Below, one piece after another: positions 24,787 to 33,997 of a DNA stretch of 54,084 bases. How positions within the stretch are numbered: position 1 is the first letter of the stretch; the number at the start of each line of letters is the position of its first letter. The notes under the pieces were generated by a model that did not search any database, was not told the DNA's origin, and saw only the letters and a list, made by a program, of their open reading frames with translations. Source of the stretch: Gemmatimonadota bacterium (GTDB taxonomy: Bacteria > Gemmatimonadota > Gemmatimonadetes > Longimicrobiales > Gaopeijiaceae); NCBI GenBank assembly GCA_028873825.1, contig JAPPNM010000033.1, forward strand, positions 1 through 54,084, written 5' to 3'. The position numbers and the translations under genes were made by a program.

Positions 24787-26504
24787 CCCACACCGAAATC
24801 GTCAGCTTCATCTGGAACGTCGCGAACCTGATCCGCGACAGCTTCAAGCGCGGGAAGTACCAGGACGTGATCCTCCCGCTCACCGTCCTCCGCCGCCTCG
24901 ACTGTGTCCTCGCTCCCACCAAGGAGAAGGTCCTGGCCCGGAACGCCGAGCTGCGTGACCGCGGCTTGGAAGACCGGCGCCGCCAACTGGAGCGAGCCTC
25001 CGGCTTCGCCTTCTACAACACCTCCCGCTACGACTTCGACCGGCTTCTGGCCGACGCGCCGGAGGCGGCCGCGAACCTCCGCAACAACATCGCGGGCTTC
25101 AGCGAGAACATGCGGGAGGTGGTCGAGCGGTTCGATTTCGACAACACGATCAGCAAGCTCGACGAGGCCGGCCTGCTCTTCCAGGTGCTGGAGCGCTTCC
25201 GCAAGGTCGATCTCCATCCGAACGCGGTGGACAACCCGACGATGGGGACCATCTTCGAGGAGCTGATCCGCCGGTTCAACGAGGCCCTCGACGAGAATCC
25301 CGGCGAGCACTTCACGCCGCGGGACGTGGTCCATCTGATGGTCGACCTGATGCTCGCGGGCGACGGGGCGCGGATCTCGGGGCGCGCGGTCCGTAGCGTC
25401 TACGATCCTTGCTGCGGATCGGGCGGGATGCTGATGATCTCCAAGGAGCACATTCTGCAGGGCCGGACCGCAAACGGAACCCTGCTCCGGCCCGCGATCA
25501 ATCCAGAGGCGGAGATCCATCTGTTCGGGCAGGAGGTGAACCCCGAGACTTGGGCCCTCTCCAAGTCGGACTTCTTCATGAAGGACCCGACCGGGCGCGA
25601 CGCGAGGAAGATCGCCTTCGGCAGCACCCTCTCCAACGACCGCCACGCCGGCCGCCGCTTCGACTACCTGATCGCCAATCCGCCCTACGGAAAGGACTGG
25701 AAGCGCGACAAGGCGGCGGTCAAGGCGGAGCACGAACGGGGTGCGGCCGGGCGCTTCGGACCGGGACTCCCGAGGATCAGCGACGGGCAGACCCTCTTCC
25801 TGCTCCACATGCTGGCCCGTGCGAAGGCGCCGGCGGAGGGCGGAACGCGCATCGCGATCATCATGAACGGTTCTCCGCTCTTCACCGGCGACTCCGGGAG
25901 CGGCGAGAGCGAGATCCGCAGGCACATCCTCGAGAACGACCTGCTGGAGGCGCTGATCGCGCTCCCCGAACAGCTCTTCTACAACACCGGCATCGGCACC
26001 TACATCTGGCTGCTGACCAACCGCAAAGCGCCGGAGCGGGCCGGGAAGGTCCAGCTCATCGACGCCGCCTCCTTCTGGTCGCCGCTCAAGAAGAGCCTGG
26101 GGAACAAACGGCGCGACGTTCCGCCGGAGAAGGCCGCGGACATCCTGGAGCTGCTGCGCGGATTCACCGACGGCGAAACCCGCACGGTCCGGGAGGGCGG
26201 CGAGGACGACGACGTGGCCGTCAGCCGCATCTTTCCAACCACCCGCTTCGGGTTCCGCAAGATCACCGTCGAACGTCCGCTACGACTGAACTTCCAGGCC
26301 GGCGATGACAGGATCGCCAAGCTGGACGACCAGCGGGCGTTCGCGAATCTGGCCAGGACCCGGAGACGGGGTGAGGCGGGCGAGCGCGCCAGGTCCCCGA
26401 GGGCCGGGCGCTTCAGGACTCCATCAAGACGGCGATCAGGCTCATGCCGGATACTCTCCACAAGGATCGCGGGACTTTCGTCGCCGCGCTCAATGCGGTT
26501 CTGA
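24783..26504 (+). CDS. hsdM: Type I restriction-modification methyltransferase HsdM, main part (frameshifted)
   Basis: Adenine methyltransferase subunit of a type I system. N-terminal helical HsdM domain (MTHTEIVSFIWNVANLIRD...), S-adenosylmethionine motif DPCCGSGGML (about 208) and catalytic NPPYG (about 299), then the usual GIGTYIWLLTNRK. Sense is lost near 26370 (after RRGEAGER): the last 40 residues are out of frame, and the proper continuation (ALQDSIKTAIRLMPDTLHKD) is in the next frame from about 26410. The methyltransferase core is whole, but the C-terminal helices that hold HsdS are separated, so the product is probably impaired unless the shift is an assembly error. Confidence 0.88.
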   Translation: MTHTEIVSFIWNVANLIRDSFKRGKYQDVILPLTVLRRLDCVLAPTKEKVLARNAELRDRGLEDRRRQLERASGFAFYNTSRYDFDRLLADAPEAAANLRNNIAGFSENMREVVERFDFDNTISKLDEAGLLFQVLERFRKVDLHPNAVDNPTMGTIFEELIRRFNEALDENPGEHFTPRDVVHLMVDLMLAGDGARISGRAVRSVYDPCCGSGGMLMISKEHILQGRTANGTLLRPAINPEAEIHLFGQEVNPETWALSKSDFFMKDPTGRDARKIAFGSTLSNDRHAGRRFDYLIANPPYGKDWKRDKAAVKAEHERGAAGRFGPGLPRISDGQTLFLLHMLARAKAPAEGGTRIAIIMNGSPLFTGDSGSGESEIRRHILENDLLEALIALPEQLFYNTGIGTYIWLLTNRKAPERAGKVQLIDAASFWSPLKKSLGNKRRDVPPEKAADILELLRGFTDGETRTVREGGEDDDVAVSRIFPTTRFGFRKITVERPLRLNFQAGDDRIAKLDDQRAFANLARTRRRGEAGERARSPRAGRFRTPSRRRSGSCRILSTRIAGLSSPRSMRF

Positions 26505-26932
26505 AGAAGGCGGACATCAAGCTTCGCGCACCGATCAGGAAGGCCATCCTGACGGCGCTGTCGGAACGCGACGAGACCGCAAGCATCTGCCGTGATAGGC
26601 GTGGCCTTCCCGAGCCGGATCCGAAACTCCGTGACACCGAGCGCGTGCCGCTTCCCGACGGTGCCGACCCGGTGGACGAGGTGGGGATCCCGGCGAGCGC
26701 GCAGGATTTCTTCGACCGCGAGGTCAAGCCCCATGCGCCCGACGCCTGGATCAACACCAGCAAGCGCGACGCTCGGGACGGCCGTGTGGGACTGGTCGGC
26801 TACGAGATCAACTTCAACCGCTACTTCTACCGCTTCAAGCCGCCCCGGCCGCTCGGGGAGATCCAGGCCGACATCCGGCGCATCGAGGGGGAGATGGTGG
26901 CCATGCTCCGGGAGGTGGCGGGGGGGACGTGA
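26444..26932 (+). CDS. hsdM: HsdM C-terminal part (separate frame after frameshift)
   Basis: 162 residues continuing hsdM: FVAALNAVLKKADIKLRAP, RDTERVPLPDG, EINFNRYFYRFKPPRPLGE and a final helix IQADIRRIEGEMVAMLREV that normally docks with HsdS. The frame is open upstream to about 26395, giving VPEGRALQDSIKTAIRL before the ATG, so the split is one small insertion or deletion rather than two designed genes. Confidence 0.82.
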   Translation: MPDTLHKDRGTFVAALNAVLKKADIKLRAPIRKAILTALSERDETASICRDRRGLPEPDPKLRDTERVPLPDGADPVDEVGIPASAQDFFDREVKPHAPDAWINTSKRDARDGRVGLVGYEINFNRYFYRFKPPRPLGEIQADIRRIEGEMVAMLREVAGGT

Positions 26933-26964
26933 GGTGAGGCGTCCGCCGGACTGGCGACTTCCTA

Positions 26965-26981
26965 TGAGTACGATATACTCA
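26965..26981. promoter_or_regulatory. vapBC promoter/operator
   Basis: TGAGTA and TACTCA enclose five bases, with a TATACT -10-like word across the right arm, 5 to 20 bases before the vapB start. A third TGAGTA overlaps the vapB ATG. Such short dyads over the start are typical sites of antitoxin autorepression. Confidence 0.5.
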
Positions 26982-26985
26982 AGTC

Positions 26986-27426
26986 ATGAGTAGAAGACTA
27001 CAGGTGGTGATGTCCGACGCCGACCTCGAGGAGATCCGCGACGCGGCCGGGCGCAACAACCTCACCGTGTCCGCGTGGGTACGGCGCGTCCTGCGTGACG
27101 CGGCGGGGCGCGAGCGGCGCGGCGGTGCCGCCTCCGTACGCGAGGCGCGCCCCGACTATTCGGTGTTCAAGCCGGGTACGCTACGCTACGTCACGATCGA
27201 GGCGAGGGTGACGGAGCACGATGTCGAAGCCGTGCGCCGGCGCTACGGGCTTCACAGCTGGAAGGCGGCCGCGGAGGAGGCGGTCTGCAGGCAGGCGGTC
27301 GTCCCGATGACCAAGGAGGAGGCGCTGGCGATGCGGGGCGTCGGCTGGGACGGGGATCTCGACGAGATGCGCGACGACGGCCCGATCGAGGTGATCGACC
27401 CGGTCGAGCCAATCGAGCAGCCGTGA
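26986..27426 (+). CDS. vapB: VapB-like antitoxin
   Basis: 146 residues. The first 45 (MSRRLQVVMSDADLEEIRD, VSAWVRRVLRDA) form a ribbon-helix-helix-like DNA-binding head. The rest (WKAAAEEAVCRQAVVPMTKEEALAMRGVGWDGDLDEMR) is a VapB-type toxin-binding tail with the acidic GWDGDLDEMR motif seen in VapB antitoxins paired with PIN toxins. It is longer than the usual 70-90 because both a CopG-like head and a VapB tail are present. Overlaps vapC by four bases. Confidence 0.75.
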   Translation: MSRRLQVVMSDADLEEIRDAAGRNNLTVSAWVRRVLRDAAGRERRGGAASVREARPDYSVFKPGTLRYVTIEARVTEHDVEAVRRRYGLHSWKAAAEEAVCRQAVVPMTKEEALAMRGVGWDGDLDEMRDDGPIEVIDPVEPIEQP

Positions 27427-28169
27427 TCGTCGACACTTCCGCCTGGGTTGAGTATCTGCGGCGAACGGAAAGCGCATTCGACCTCATGTTGGACGCAGCG
27501 GTCCGAGACGGGCAGCCCATCGCCACTCCGGCCGCCGTCGTCACGGAACTTCTGTGCGGTGCCGCTGGCGAGGCCGAGGCTGCCAATCTCCTACAGCTCC
27601 TCAGCCGCTTCGAGATTGTGATTCCGGACTCACTGAGGTGCTATCGGGCCGCCGCGCGCATCTACCGCGTCTGCCGCCGGGCCGGATTCACGATCCGATC
27701 GACGGTCGACTGCATGGTCGCCGCAAACGCGCTGGAGGATCGCCGTCCGCTGCTTGCGCGGAACCGGGACTTCGCGGTGATCGCACGGTACACGGAGCTG
27801 GAGCTGGTGATACCGCCGGATTCCGGCGAGCCGAGGCCGAAGGAGCCTACGCCGGAGGGGTCGGGGGAGTATCGAAGAGGGCCAATGCCATCAACCACCG
27901 GTCGAGTGCCAAAGAGAGGAATATCCTGGAGCGTTTCGAGCGGGACGAGCTTCCCCGCGCCCCTGGTACCAAGCGCGAGATGGAGGTCGCCCGCCGAGCC
28001 GCCCGAAACACCTTCAAGAAGACGAGGCGGGTCAACCTCAGGGTCACTGCACGCCCGTGACCCACACCGAGATCGTCTCCCTAGTCTGGGAGGTTTCAGG
28101 CCTTCGGGGTGCACTCCGGTTCCGCCTAAGTTACGATGGACCAGCAACCGAGCGGTTGAGACCACCTAG
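27423..28169 (+). CDS. vapC: VapC-like PIN-domain toxin, with abnormal read-through tail
   Basis: The first 132 residues (to about 27818) are a complete PIN domain: acidic residues in MIVDTSAWVE (D4), VTELLCG (E42), STVDCMVAAN (D96) and RNRDF (D116). It should cut tRNA or mRNA. The frame then runs on for 116 residues of Pro/Ser/Arg-rich sequence lying out of frame over a CopG antitoxin fragment, so the natural stop was probably lost. Length without the tail is normal for VapC. Starts with GTG overlapping vapB. Confidence 0.8.
   Translation: MIVDTSAWVEYLRRTESAFDLMLDAAVRDGQPIATPAAVVTELLCGAAGEAEAANLLQLLSRFEIVIPDSLRCYRAAARIYRVCRRAGFTIRSTVDCMVAANALEDRRPLLARNRDFAVIARYTELELVIPPDSGEPRPKEPTPEGSGEYRRGPMPSTTGRVPKRGISWSVSSGTSFPAPLVPSARWRSPAEPPETPSRRRGGSTSGSLHARDPHRDRLPSLGGFRPSGCTPVPPKLRWTSNRAVETT
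27869..28060 (+). pseudogene. CopG-family antitoxin, truncated fragment
   Basis: In the frame ending at 28060 one reads INHRSSAKERNILERF, then EMEVARRAARNTFKKTRRVNLRV, the front of a CopG_antitoxin protein. It breaks off at TARP just where an hsdM-start relic begins (28057), and there is no proper start codon (GTA where ATG is expected). No BrnT-like toxin partner is present. It overlaps the abnormal tail of vapC in another frame. Confidence 0.55.
28057..28092 (+). pseudogene. hsdM start relic 1 / left direct repeat of the IetAS module
   Basis: GTGACCCACACCGAGATCGT and onward reads MTHTEIVSLVWEV, the first residues of HsdM (compare MTHTEIVSFIWNV at 24783), then sense is lost. A matching copy lies at 31829, after ietS. 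Confidence 0.75.
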
Positions 28170-28193
28170 GGAGCCCCCATCCACGAGGGAAGA

Positions 28194-29189
28194 ATGGCGC
28201 GCGCCGACCTCATTCTCAGCTTGGTCAAGGCCAGTCGGCAGGGCGACGACCGAGGGGTCCGCAAGGCCGTAGAAGCCCTGGCGGCGGAGGAGCGCGCGAA
28301 GAAGCACACGATCTTCGCTGATCGGCTGCTGGCCCAGCTCCGCAACGACGGCGCAAGCAACTTCAAGCGAGCTGCCCAAATCCCCGCTCGGTCCGGTGCG
28401 GGTCCGTTGGTCGCCGAAATCGCGCCCGCCCGGCACCTCGAGGAGTTGATCCTCCCCTCCGAGGCCGAGGACATAGTCCGCGAGCTGGTGGCCGAGCACC
28501 GGCGCGCCGACCTGCTCCGGTCCTACAACCTGGAGCCGCGCCACCGGGTTCTGCTTGCAGGCCCGCCCGGAAACGGCAAGACGACGCTGGCAGAAGCGAT
28601 CTCGGATGCTCTGAATGTCCCGATGCTCCTGGTTCGGTACGAGTCCGTCATCGGCAGCTATCTGGGCGAGACCGCGCAACGGATCGCGCACCTCTTCGAG
28701 CACGCCGGATCCCGCCGATGCGTTCTGTTCTTTGACGAATTCGATTCCGTTGGCAAGGAGCGGGGCGACCTCCACGAGACGGGTGAAATCAAGCGGGTCG
28801 TAAGCTCCCTCCTCCTCCAGATCGACACGTTGCCCAGCTATGTGGTGGCGGTGGCTGCGACCAACCATCCTGAGTTGCTCGACCGTGCCGTCTGGCGCCG
28901 GTTCCAGGTTCGACTTGAGCTGCCGGCACCGAGCGAGGGCCAGATCGAAGCATGGTTCAAGGCCTTCGAGGAGCGCCACGGTAAGCGACTGGGCGTTCCC
29001 CACCGAAGACTCGCCACCCGTCTGAACGGAGCCAGCTTCGCCGAGGTCGAGGATTTCGGACTCGACATCCTCCGCACTATCGTATTGCTGCGGCCTGATT
29101 CGGATGTCAAGGGAATCGTCGAGCGTCGGCTTCGTCACTGGGCCAAGCGATTCACCCCTGCTAGCGTGGATTCCACGGATTCCAGATAG
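28194..29189 (+). CDS. ietA: AAA+ ATPase of IetAS-type defence pair
   Basis: 331 residues, classical AAA+ ATPase: Walker A GPPGNGKT (about 123-130), Walker B VLFFDEFD (about 177-184), sensor 1 VAAATNHPELLDRA and WRRFQVRLELP. The first 80 residues are an all-helical N domain with FADRLLAQLRND. It is followed after three bases by a subtilase, the arrangement of ietA-ietS: first described as a plasmid toxin-antitoxin/incompatibility pair in Agrobacterium and later listed as a phage-defence system. Presumably the ATPase controls or feeds the protease. Intact. Confidence 0.85.
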   Translation: MARADLILSLVKASRQGDDRGVRKAVEALAAEERAKKHTIFADRLLAQLRNDGASNFKRAAQIPARSGAGPLVAEIAPARHLEELILPSEAEDIVRELVAEHRRADLLRSYNLEPRHRVLLAGPPGNGKTTLAEAISDALNVPMLLVRYESVIGSYLGETAQRIAHLFEHAGSRRCVLFFDEFDSVGKERGDLHETGEIKRVVSSLLLQIDTLPSYVVAVAATNHPELLDRAVWRRFQVRLELPAPSEGQIEAWFKAFEERHGKRLGVPHRRLATRLNGASFAEVEDFGLDILRTIVLLRPDSDVKGIVERRLRHWAKRFTPASVDSTDSR

Positions 29190-29192
29190 GGC

Positions 29193-31832
29193 ATGGCTTC
29201 TCCCGAACTGCCGCTCCTCGTATTCCCCGAACCGGTGCTCGTCCCTCGCGCAGGGCGATTCGGCGGGGGACAACCGCCGAGACGGCCCAGTCCGACCCGG
29301 CAGGCCACCCGTCTGGAACCGCAACTCCAGCGGCTCCAAGACGCCATGGAACGACGACGGGTGGCACTCCAGAACAGTGCGCTCGGCCTAGTTCCAGAAC
29401 AGGTGCTGGTGATCGAGACCGTCGGGCCGATCGAGAACTTCGTCCGGGCCGTGGAGACGATCGAGGGACTGGAATGGCTGGCCGAGCATGAGCTTGACGC
29501 CCTTCCTCCCGCATACGGATTCGAGGACCGGTCCAGGCCGGACAAGCCGCTCAGGGGTCAGCTGTTTCTTGTAATTACCGACCAACAAGCCCTTGCCCAG
29601 CTCCGAACCCTCTTTGATCGATGGCGCCGGGACACTACGATTTCGTTTCCCCGTCGATTGGCACCCTGGAAGCACGCATTCACCCTGATGCACAACATTC
29701 GTCCCTGGAACTCCAGTGATCGGATTCGCGGAACCGGCGTCATCGAAGATTGGCAGTTTCGCTTGGACCATGATCCGAGAGAAGTGCCGTTCGAGGCCGA
29801 GTTCTGGTTTCGTCGAAATGCCGTGCGAAGGCGCGACGCCGAAGCCGAATTGGTCGGTGTCGTAAATTCCCTGCAAGGCACCGTAGTCGGACAGTGTGTC
29901 ATTCCCGCCATTGCGTATCATGCCATCCTGGCGCGTCTGCCTCCCGCCAGCATCCAAGAGGTCATTGATCGACTTGCGGATTCACGGAATGTCGAGCTCC
30001 TTGAGTGCGACGGCATCATGCATTTTCGTCCGGTGGGGCAGTGCGCGGTTCCCCTAAGCGACGCAACTGACGCGAACCTGATGGGCGAGGACGATGCCCC
30101 TCCTGTCGTCGAACAGTCGCCCGTCGCCGCTCCGCCACTGGTGGCCCTGCTCGACGGCCTGCCGTTGACGGCCCACAGAATGCTGGCCAATCGCCTGATC
30201 GTCGACGACCCGGATGTGTACGAAGCGGACTACCTAGCCCATGAACGCGTACACGGGACCGAGATGGCGTCCCTGATCTGCCATGGTGACGTCGGTGACA
30301 CCTCCAAGGACCCCAGGGAGTCAGGTGGTATCAGGCCTCTGTACGTTCGCCCGATTGCCAAGCCAGGTCGTCAGTTCGGCAGGAGCTTCCCGGAACGAAT
30401 TCCAGAGGATGTCCTTCCCGTGGACCTGATCCACCGATCTGTAAGGAGGCTATTCGAGTCGGAGGGCGACCAGCCTCCCGCGGCACCGACCGTGCGTATA
30501 GTCAACCTTTCCCTCGGCGATCCCGATCGGCCGTTCGTGCTGGAGGTGAGCGCCTGGGCAAGACTGCTGGACTGGCTCGCATGGAAATACCAAGTCCTGT
30601 TCGTCGTAAGCGCCGGAAACCACACGCACGATATCACGTTGCAGACGACGCCGAGATCGTTGTCTGACCTGACGCCCGAACAACGAGAGGCGGAAGTCCT
30701 TCGATCCGTCGCAGCCGACACACGCAATCGCCGGCTGCTGTCTCCCGCGGAGACGTTGAACGGTCTCACCATCGGTGCCCTTCACCAGGACGAGTGGGTA
30801 GGACCCAGCGGTCATGTGGACCCGTTTGCGGGGCCGGGCCTGCCGAACGTCCTGAGCGCTCATGGACCCGGATACCGTCGGGCCATCAAGCCTGACTCTC
30901 TGTTTCCCGGCGGTCGCCAGTGGCTTAGCGAGAAGCCGCGTTCAGATGGCGGCGGAATCGCGCTGGAGATTCCTCTTCTGGCGTCGCCCCCCGGTCAACG
31001 GGTTGCGACACCTGGTGGCCCCGGCCAGCTCGACCGGATCAGACACACCCGGGGTACAAGCAATGCCGCGGCGTTGGCGTCGCGGGGAGCGGGAATGCTA
31101 TACGGGGCGATCGAAGATCTCGGCCGTGGACCGGGAGTTCACATCCCGCAGGACTACCATGTCGTTCTCACGAAGGCCCTCCTCGTTCACGGTGCCGCGT
31201 GGGAAACGTCACTCCAACGGTACGAGGCCGCCCTCAAGACGAGGGACAACAGGAGGGCGTTCAGGGATTACGTTGCGCGATTCCTAGGGTACGGAGCAGT
31301 TTCCCCGGCGAGGGTGACAAGATGCGCCGAGGAGCGGGTCACCGTAATCGGCTTCGGCAAGCTGGATGACGGAGAAGGGCATTTGTTTTCTCTCCCGCTT
31401 CCACCATGTCTTTCCGGCGCGGGAGAAACACGCCGCCTGACCGTCACGCTGGCGTGGCTCTCGCCGGTGAATCCGTCGCACAGATCGTATCGCGTGGCCC
31501 ACCTGTGGTTCGATCCGAAGAACGCCATCGCTCCCCAACGACTCTTCGCCGATCACCGTGCGGTGCAGAGAGGAACCGTGCAACACGAGGTCTTGGAGGG
31601 GCAAGGGGCCACCGTGTTTCAGGACGGGGACGCCCTCGGCATCCAGGTCAACTGTCGAGCCGATGCTGGCGATGTGCCCGCCCCAATACCCTATGGACTA
31701 GCCATCTCCCTCGAGGTCGTCCAAGGTACCCAGCTCAGCCTGACGCCTCTTCCGGTATACAACGAAGTCCGCGAACGTCTGGCCGTTCGTGTTCCCGTCC
31801 ATCCAAGAGACGGATCCGCAACAGCCCCATGA
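29193..31832 (+). CDS. ietS: Subtilisin-like (S8) serine protease of IetAS-type defence pair
   Basis: 879 residues. The catalytic triad can be placed: D321 in VALLDGLP, H354 in VHGTEMASLI and S623 in TRGTSNAAAL, with the oxyanion Asn in VVSAGNHTH, so it should be an active S8 protease. The 300-residue N-terminal region has no signal peptide, so it acts in the cytoplasm, unlike most subtilases. The C-terminal 200 residues look like a beta-sandwich (LTVTLAWLSPVNPSHRSYR). Gene order and spacing with ietA fit the IetAS system. Its stop overlaps an hsdM-start relic. Confidence 0.87.
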   Translation: MASPELPLLVFPEPVLVPRAGRFGGGQPPRRPSPTRQATRLEPQLQRLQDAMERRRVALQNSALGLVPEQVLVIETVGPIENFVRAVETIEGLEWLAEHELDALPPAYGFEDRSRPDKPLRGQLFLVITDQQALAQLRTLFDRWRRDTTISFPRRLAPWKHAFTLMHNIRPWNSSDRIRGTGVIEDWQFRLDHDPREVPFEAEFWFRRNAVRRRDAEAELVGVVNSLQGTVVGQCVIPAIAYHAILARLPPASIQEVIDRLADSRNVELLECDGIMHFRPVGQCAVPLSDATDANLMGEDDAPPVVEQSPVAAPPLVALLDGLPLTAHRMLANRLIVDDPDVYEADYLAHERVHGTEMASLICHGDVGDTSKDPRESGGIRPLYVRPIAKPGRQFGRSFPERIPEDVLPVDLIHRSVRRLFESEGDQPPAAPTVRIVNLSLGDPDRPFVLEVSAWARLLDWLAWKYQVLFVVSAGNHTHDITLQTTPRSLSDLTPEQREAEVLRSVAADTRNRRLLSPAETLNGLTIGALHQDEWVGPSGHVDPFAGPGLPNVLSAHGPGYRRAIKPDSLFPGGRQWLSEKPRSDGGGIALEIPLLASPPGQRVATPGGPGQLDRIRHTRGTSNAAALASRGAGMLYGAIEDLGRGPGVHIPQDYHVVLTKALLVHGAAWETSLQRYEAALKTRDNRRAFRDYVARFLGYGAVSPARVTRCAEERVTVIGFGKLDDGEGHLFSLPLPPCLSGAGETRRLTVTLAWLSPVNPSHRSYRVAHLWFDPKNAIAPQRLFADHRAVQRGTVQHEVLEGQGATVFQDGDALGIQVNCRADAGDVPAPIPYGLAISLEVVQGTQLSLTPLPVYNEVRERLAVRVPVHPRDGSATAP

Positions 31833-31916
31833 CCCACCGAGATCGTCTCCTACCTCTGGGACGGGCGCGAAACCACATCCGCGACAGCTGCAAGCGGGGG
31901 AAGTACCGGAAGGGAG
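31829..31916 (+). pseudogene. hsdM start relic 2 / right direct repeat of the IetAS module
   Basis: Starting at the ATG overlapping the ietS stop, the DNA matches the first 30 codons of hsdM, including ATCCGCGACAGCTGCAAGCG and GGGAAGTACCGG (compare IRDSFKRGKYQ). A missing AC pair near 31838 puts it out of frame. 31917-32121 holds no gene I can support. Confidence 0.8.
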
Positions 31917-32121
31917 GTCACCCGAGGTTAGCTTCGACGGTGAATCCTCCCGATATACGCCGGTTGGCTGGGCCAGAGCGGCAATAATCTGATTCGTCGG
32001 GAGCTGGCTTGATCTAGGTCGCGCGGGTGTCGGGTCCGTTGCCGGTCCCGGCCATGTCTTTGCCCCCTCAGGTCCATGACGCGGAGCCACCGGACCTCTT
32101 GACACCAGGTCGACGATTGGT

Positions 32122-32158
32122 GAAAATGTCACATTCGTAGGCGGATGTGACTATTTCA
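32122..32158. promoter_or_regulatory. 37-base operator-like palindrome, copy 2
   Basis: Same 14-base arms as at 24537-24573, here ending 14 bases before the start of the AbiEi-like gene. AbiEi antitoxins are known to bind inverted repeats at their own promoter, so this copy is probably the autoregulatory site. Confidence 0.65.
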
Positions 32159-32172
32159 TACGAGACCAGAGG

Positions 32173-32784
32173 ATGCTCGAAGCACCCGGCCCCGACGCAC
32201 AGCGACTCCACGATGCCGCCCTACCGGCCTTCTTCCGCCCTAGGGACGCCATGGCGGCCGGGATCCCGTATGTGCACCTTCGGCGGATGGAGAACGCCCG
32301 ACTGGTTGAGAGGGAGGGCTGGGGTCTCTATTGGCGCGCGGACGCCGAAATCACTGAGCACCATACAGTTGCGGCGGTCTGCGCCCGGGTGCCGAACGCC
32401 ATCGTCTGCCTCCTCACCGCCCTAGTGGTCCACGACATCGGAACCCAGGTACCATGGGAGACTTGGATCGCCATCCCCCACGGAGACCGATCCCCTTCGA
32501 TGGACAGCGTCAACCTTGAGGTGACGCGGTTCTCCGGCGCTTCCCTCCGATATGGCGTGGTCGAGACCAAATTCGAGGGAGTCCCCGCAAGAATCACGAC
32601 CCCGGCCCGCACCGTCGTCGACTGCTTCCGTTTTCGGAGCCGTGTGGGGCTCGACGCGGCTACCGAGGCCCTGGACGAGGTGCTGCTGGAACGCAAGGCG
32701 ACGCCGGATGAGATCTGGCGAGCGGCCGAGGCCTGTCGGGCGCGCTACCTCGTCGAGCCGCTGCTGTACGCGAGAGCACGCTGA
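32173..32784 (+). CDS. AbiEi-like antitoxin/transcriptional regulator
   Basis: 203 residues. An N-terminal winged-helix ([34 protein letters not shown] pattern) is followed by the AbiEi C-terminal domain ([69 protein letters not shown]). In type IV AbiE systems this gene precedes AbiEii nucleotidyltransferase; here hsdS follows instead, so the regulator is an orphan. A GTG-opened SKRPPR peptide after its stop might be a trace of a lost AbiEii start. The operator copies at 24537 and 32122 suggest it now governs the restriction operon. Confidence 0.8.
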   Translation: MLEAPGPDAQRLHDAALPAFFRPRDAMAAGIPYVHLRRMENARLVEREGWGLYWRADAEITEHHTVAAVCARVPNAIVCLLTALVVHDIGTQVPWETWIAIPHGDRSPSMDSVNLEVTRFSGASLRYGVVETKFEGVPARITTPARTVVDCFRFRSRVGLDAATEALDEVLLERKATPDEIWRAAEACRARYLVEPLLYARAR

Positions 32785-32854
32785 TTCCGTGAGCAAACGT
32801 CCACCTCGAGGCCCTGGGTCACGCAAGCCGAAGCGGCCACCGGCCGTATCGTCA

Positions 32855-33997
32855 ATGGCTGATTCCATCACCGGTTCTGCCTCCACGACATGGCGCTTCC
32901 AGCCCTACCCGGCATACAAGGACTCTGAAGTTGGGTGGCTGGGCGAGATTCCGTCGCACTGGGAGGTGGTTCCTCTGAAGAGGATAGCGTGGTTCAGCGG
33001 GGGTGCCGGATTTCCGGTTTCTTACCAAGGCGATGACAGAGGTAGTATTCTCTTCGCCAAAGTGTCGGACATGAACCGGCATGGCAACGAGCGTGAGCTA
33101 GCCAGCACGGCCAATACCGTGACCAGAGCGATAGCCCGAGAGCTCGGGGCATACGTATTTTCGCCAGGCACCATTGTCTTTCCAAAAGTGGGAGCGGCAC
33201 TCCTTACAAACAAACGACGGATCTTGGTTCGCGAGACGTGCATCGACAACAACATCATGGGATGTGTCGTACTGGGGGCAGATCGGGAATTCCTATTCTG
33301 GGTTCTTCTTTGGATTGACCTGGGTCGAATGTCCAATCCTGGACCGGTACCGGCAATCAGCGAAGGAGAGGTTCGGGAGATTCCTGTCGTCCTTCCGACT
33401 CGCACCGAACAAGTCGCCATCGCGCGCTTCCTAGATCGTGAGACGGCCAAGATTGACGCACTCGTCGCCAAGCAACAAGAGTTGATCGGGCTGCTTCAGG
33501 AGAAACGCACCGCGCTCATCAGCCGCACGGTCACAAAGGGCCTTGATCCCGATGTCGCCATGAAGGACTCCGGCGTCGAGTGGCTGGGGGAGATTCCGGC
33601 ACATTGGGAGGTGCAGGCGCTCAAGACACTCTCCGCCATGCGTAGTGGCGACTCGATCACCTCGGATTCCATAGAGTCCACCGGGCCATATCCCGTTTTC
33701 GGCGGTAACGGCCTCCGGGGCTACACAGGGGACTTCACCCACGAAGGTGACCACGTACTGATCGGCAGGCAGGGCGCGCATTGCGGTAATGTCCACCTTG
33801 CACGCGGACGTTTCTGGGCCTCCGAGCACGCTGTGGTGGTAACACTCAAGAGCCCGAATCTGGTCGAATGGTGTGGTGCGCTACTGGAGGCGATGGACCT
33901 CAATCGCCTTTCGGTCGCGGCCGCACAGCCGGGATTGGCCGTCGAGCGCCTGCGAGATTCTCAGGTGGCCCGTGCCGCCTGTTGTCGAGCAACGTGA
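32855..33997 (+). CDS. hsdS: Type I restriction specificity subunit HsdS, main part (frameshifted)
   Basis: Target-recognition subunit. Two repeats of the HsdS layout are seen: first [21 protein letters not shown] with a recognition domain and a helix ([29 protein letters not shown]); second [18 protein letters not shown] with its recognition domain. The second helix is cut: sense ends at RDSQV, and [20 protein letters not shown] continues in another frame after GTGGCCCGTG near 33967, as if one G had been added. ATG at 32855 chosen; a GTG at 32789 is also in frame. Without the final helix the subunit may not join HsdM. Confidence 0.85.
   Translation: MADSITGSASTTWRFQPYPAYKDSEVGWLGEIPSHWEVVPLKRIAWFSGGAGFPVSYQGDDRGSILFAKVSDMNRHGNERELASTANTVTRAIARELGAYVFSPGTIVFPKVGAALLTNKRRILVRETCIDNNIMGCVVLGADREFLFWVLLWIDLGRMSNPGPVPAISEGEVREIPVVLPTRTEQVAIARFLDRETAKIDALVAKQQELIGLLQEKRTALISRTVTKGLDPDVAMKDSGVEWLGEIPAHWEVQALKTLSAMRSGDSITSDSIESTGPYPVFGGNGLRGYTGDFTHEGDHVLIGRQGAHCGNVHLARGRFWASEHAVVVTLKSPNLVEWCGALLEAMDLNRLSVAAAQPGLAVERLRDSQVARAACCRAT

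Noticed and set aside
28057-28272. Second functional HsdM-like gene from the GTG at 28057
   Set aside because: Similarity to HsdM stops after about 13 residues and the frame soon ends; it is a relic.
32789-32854. Start of an AbiEii toxin after the AbiEi-like gene
   Set aside because: Only SKRPPR resembles such a start; the frame enters hsdS and no nucleotidyltransferase motif follows.
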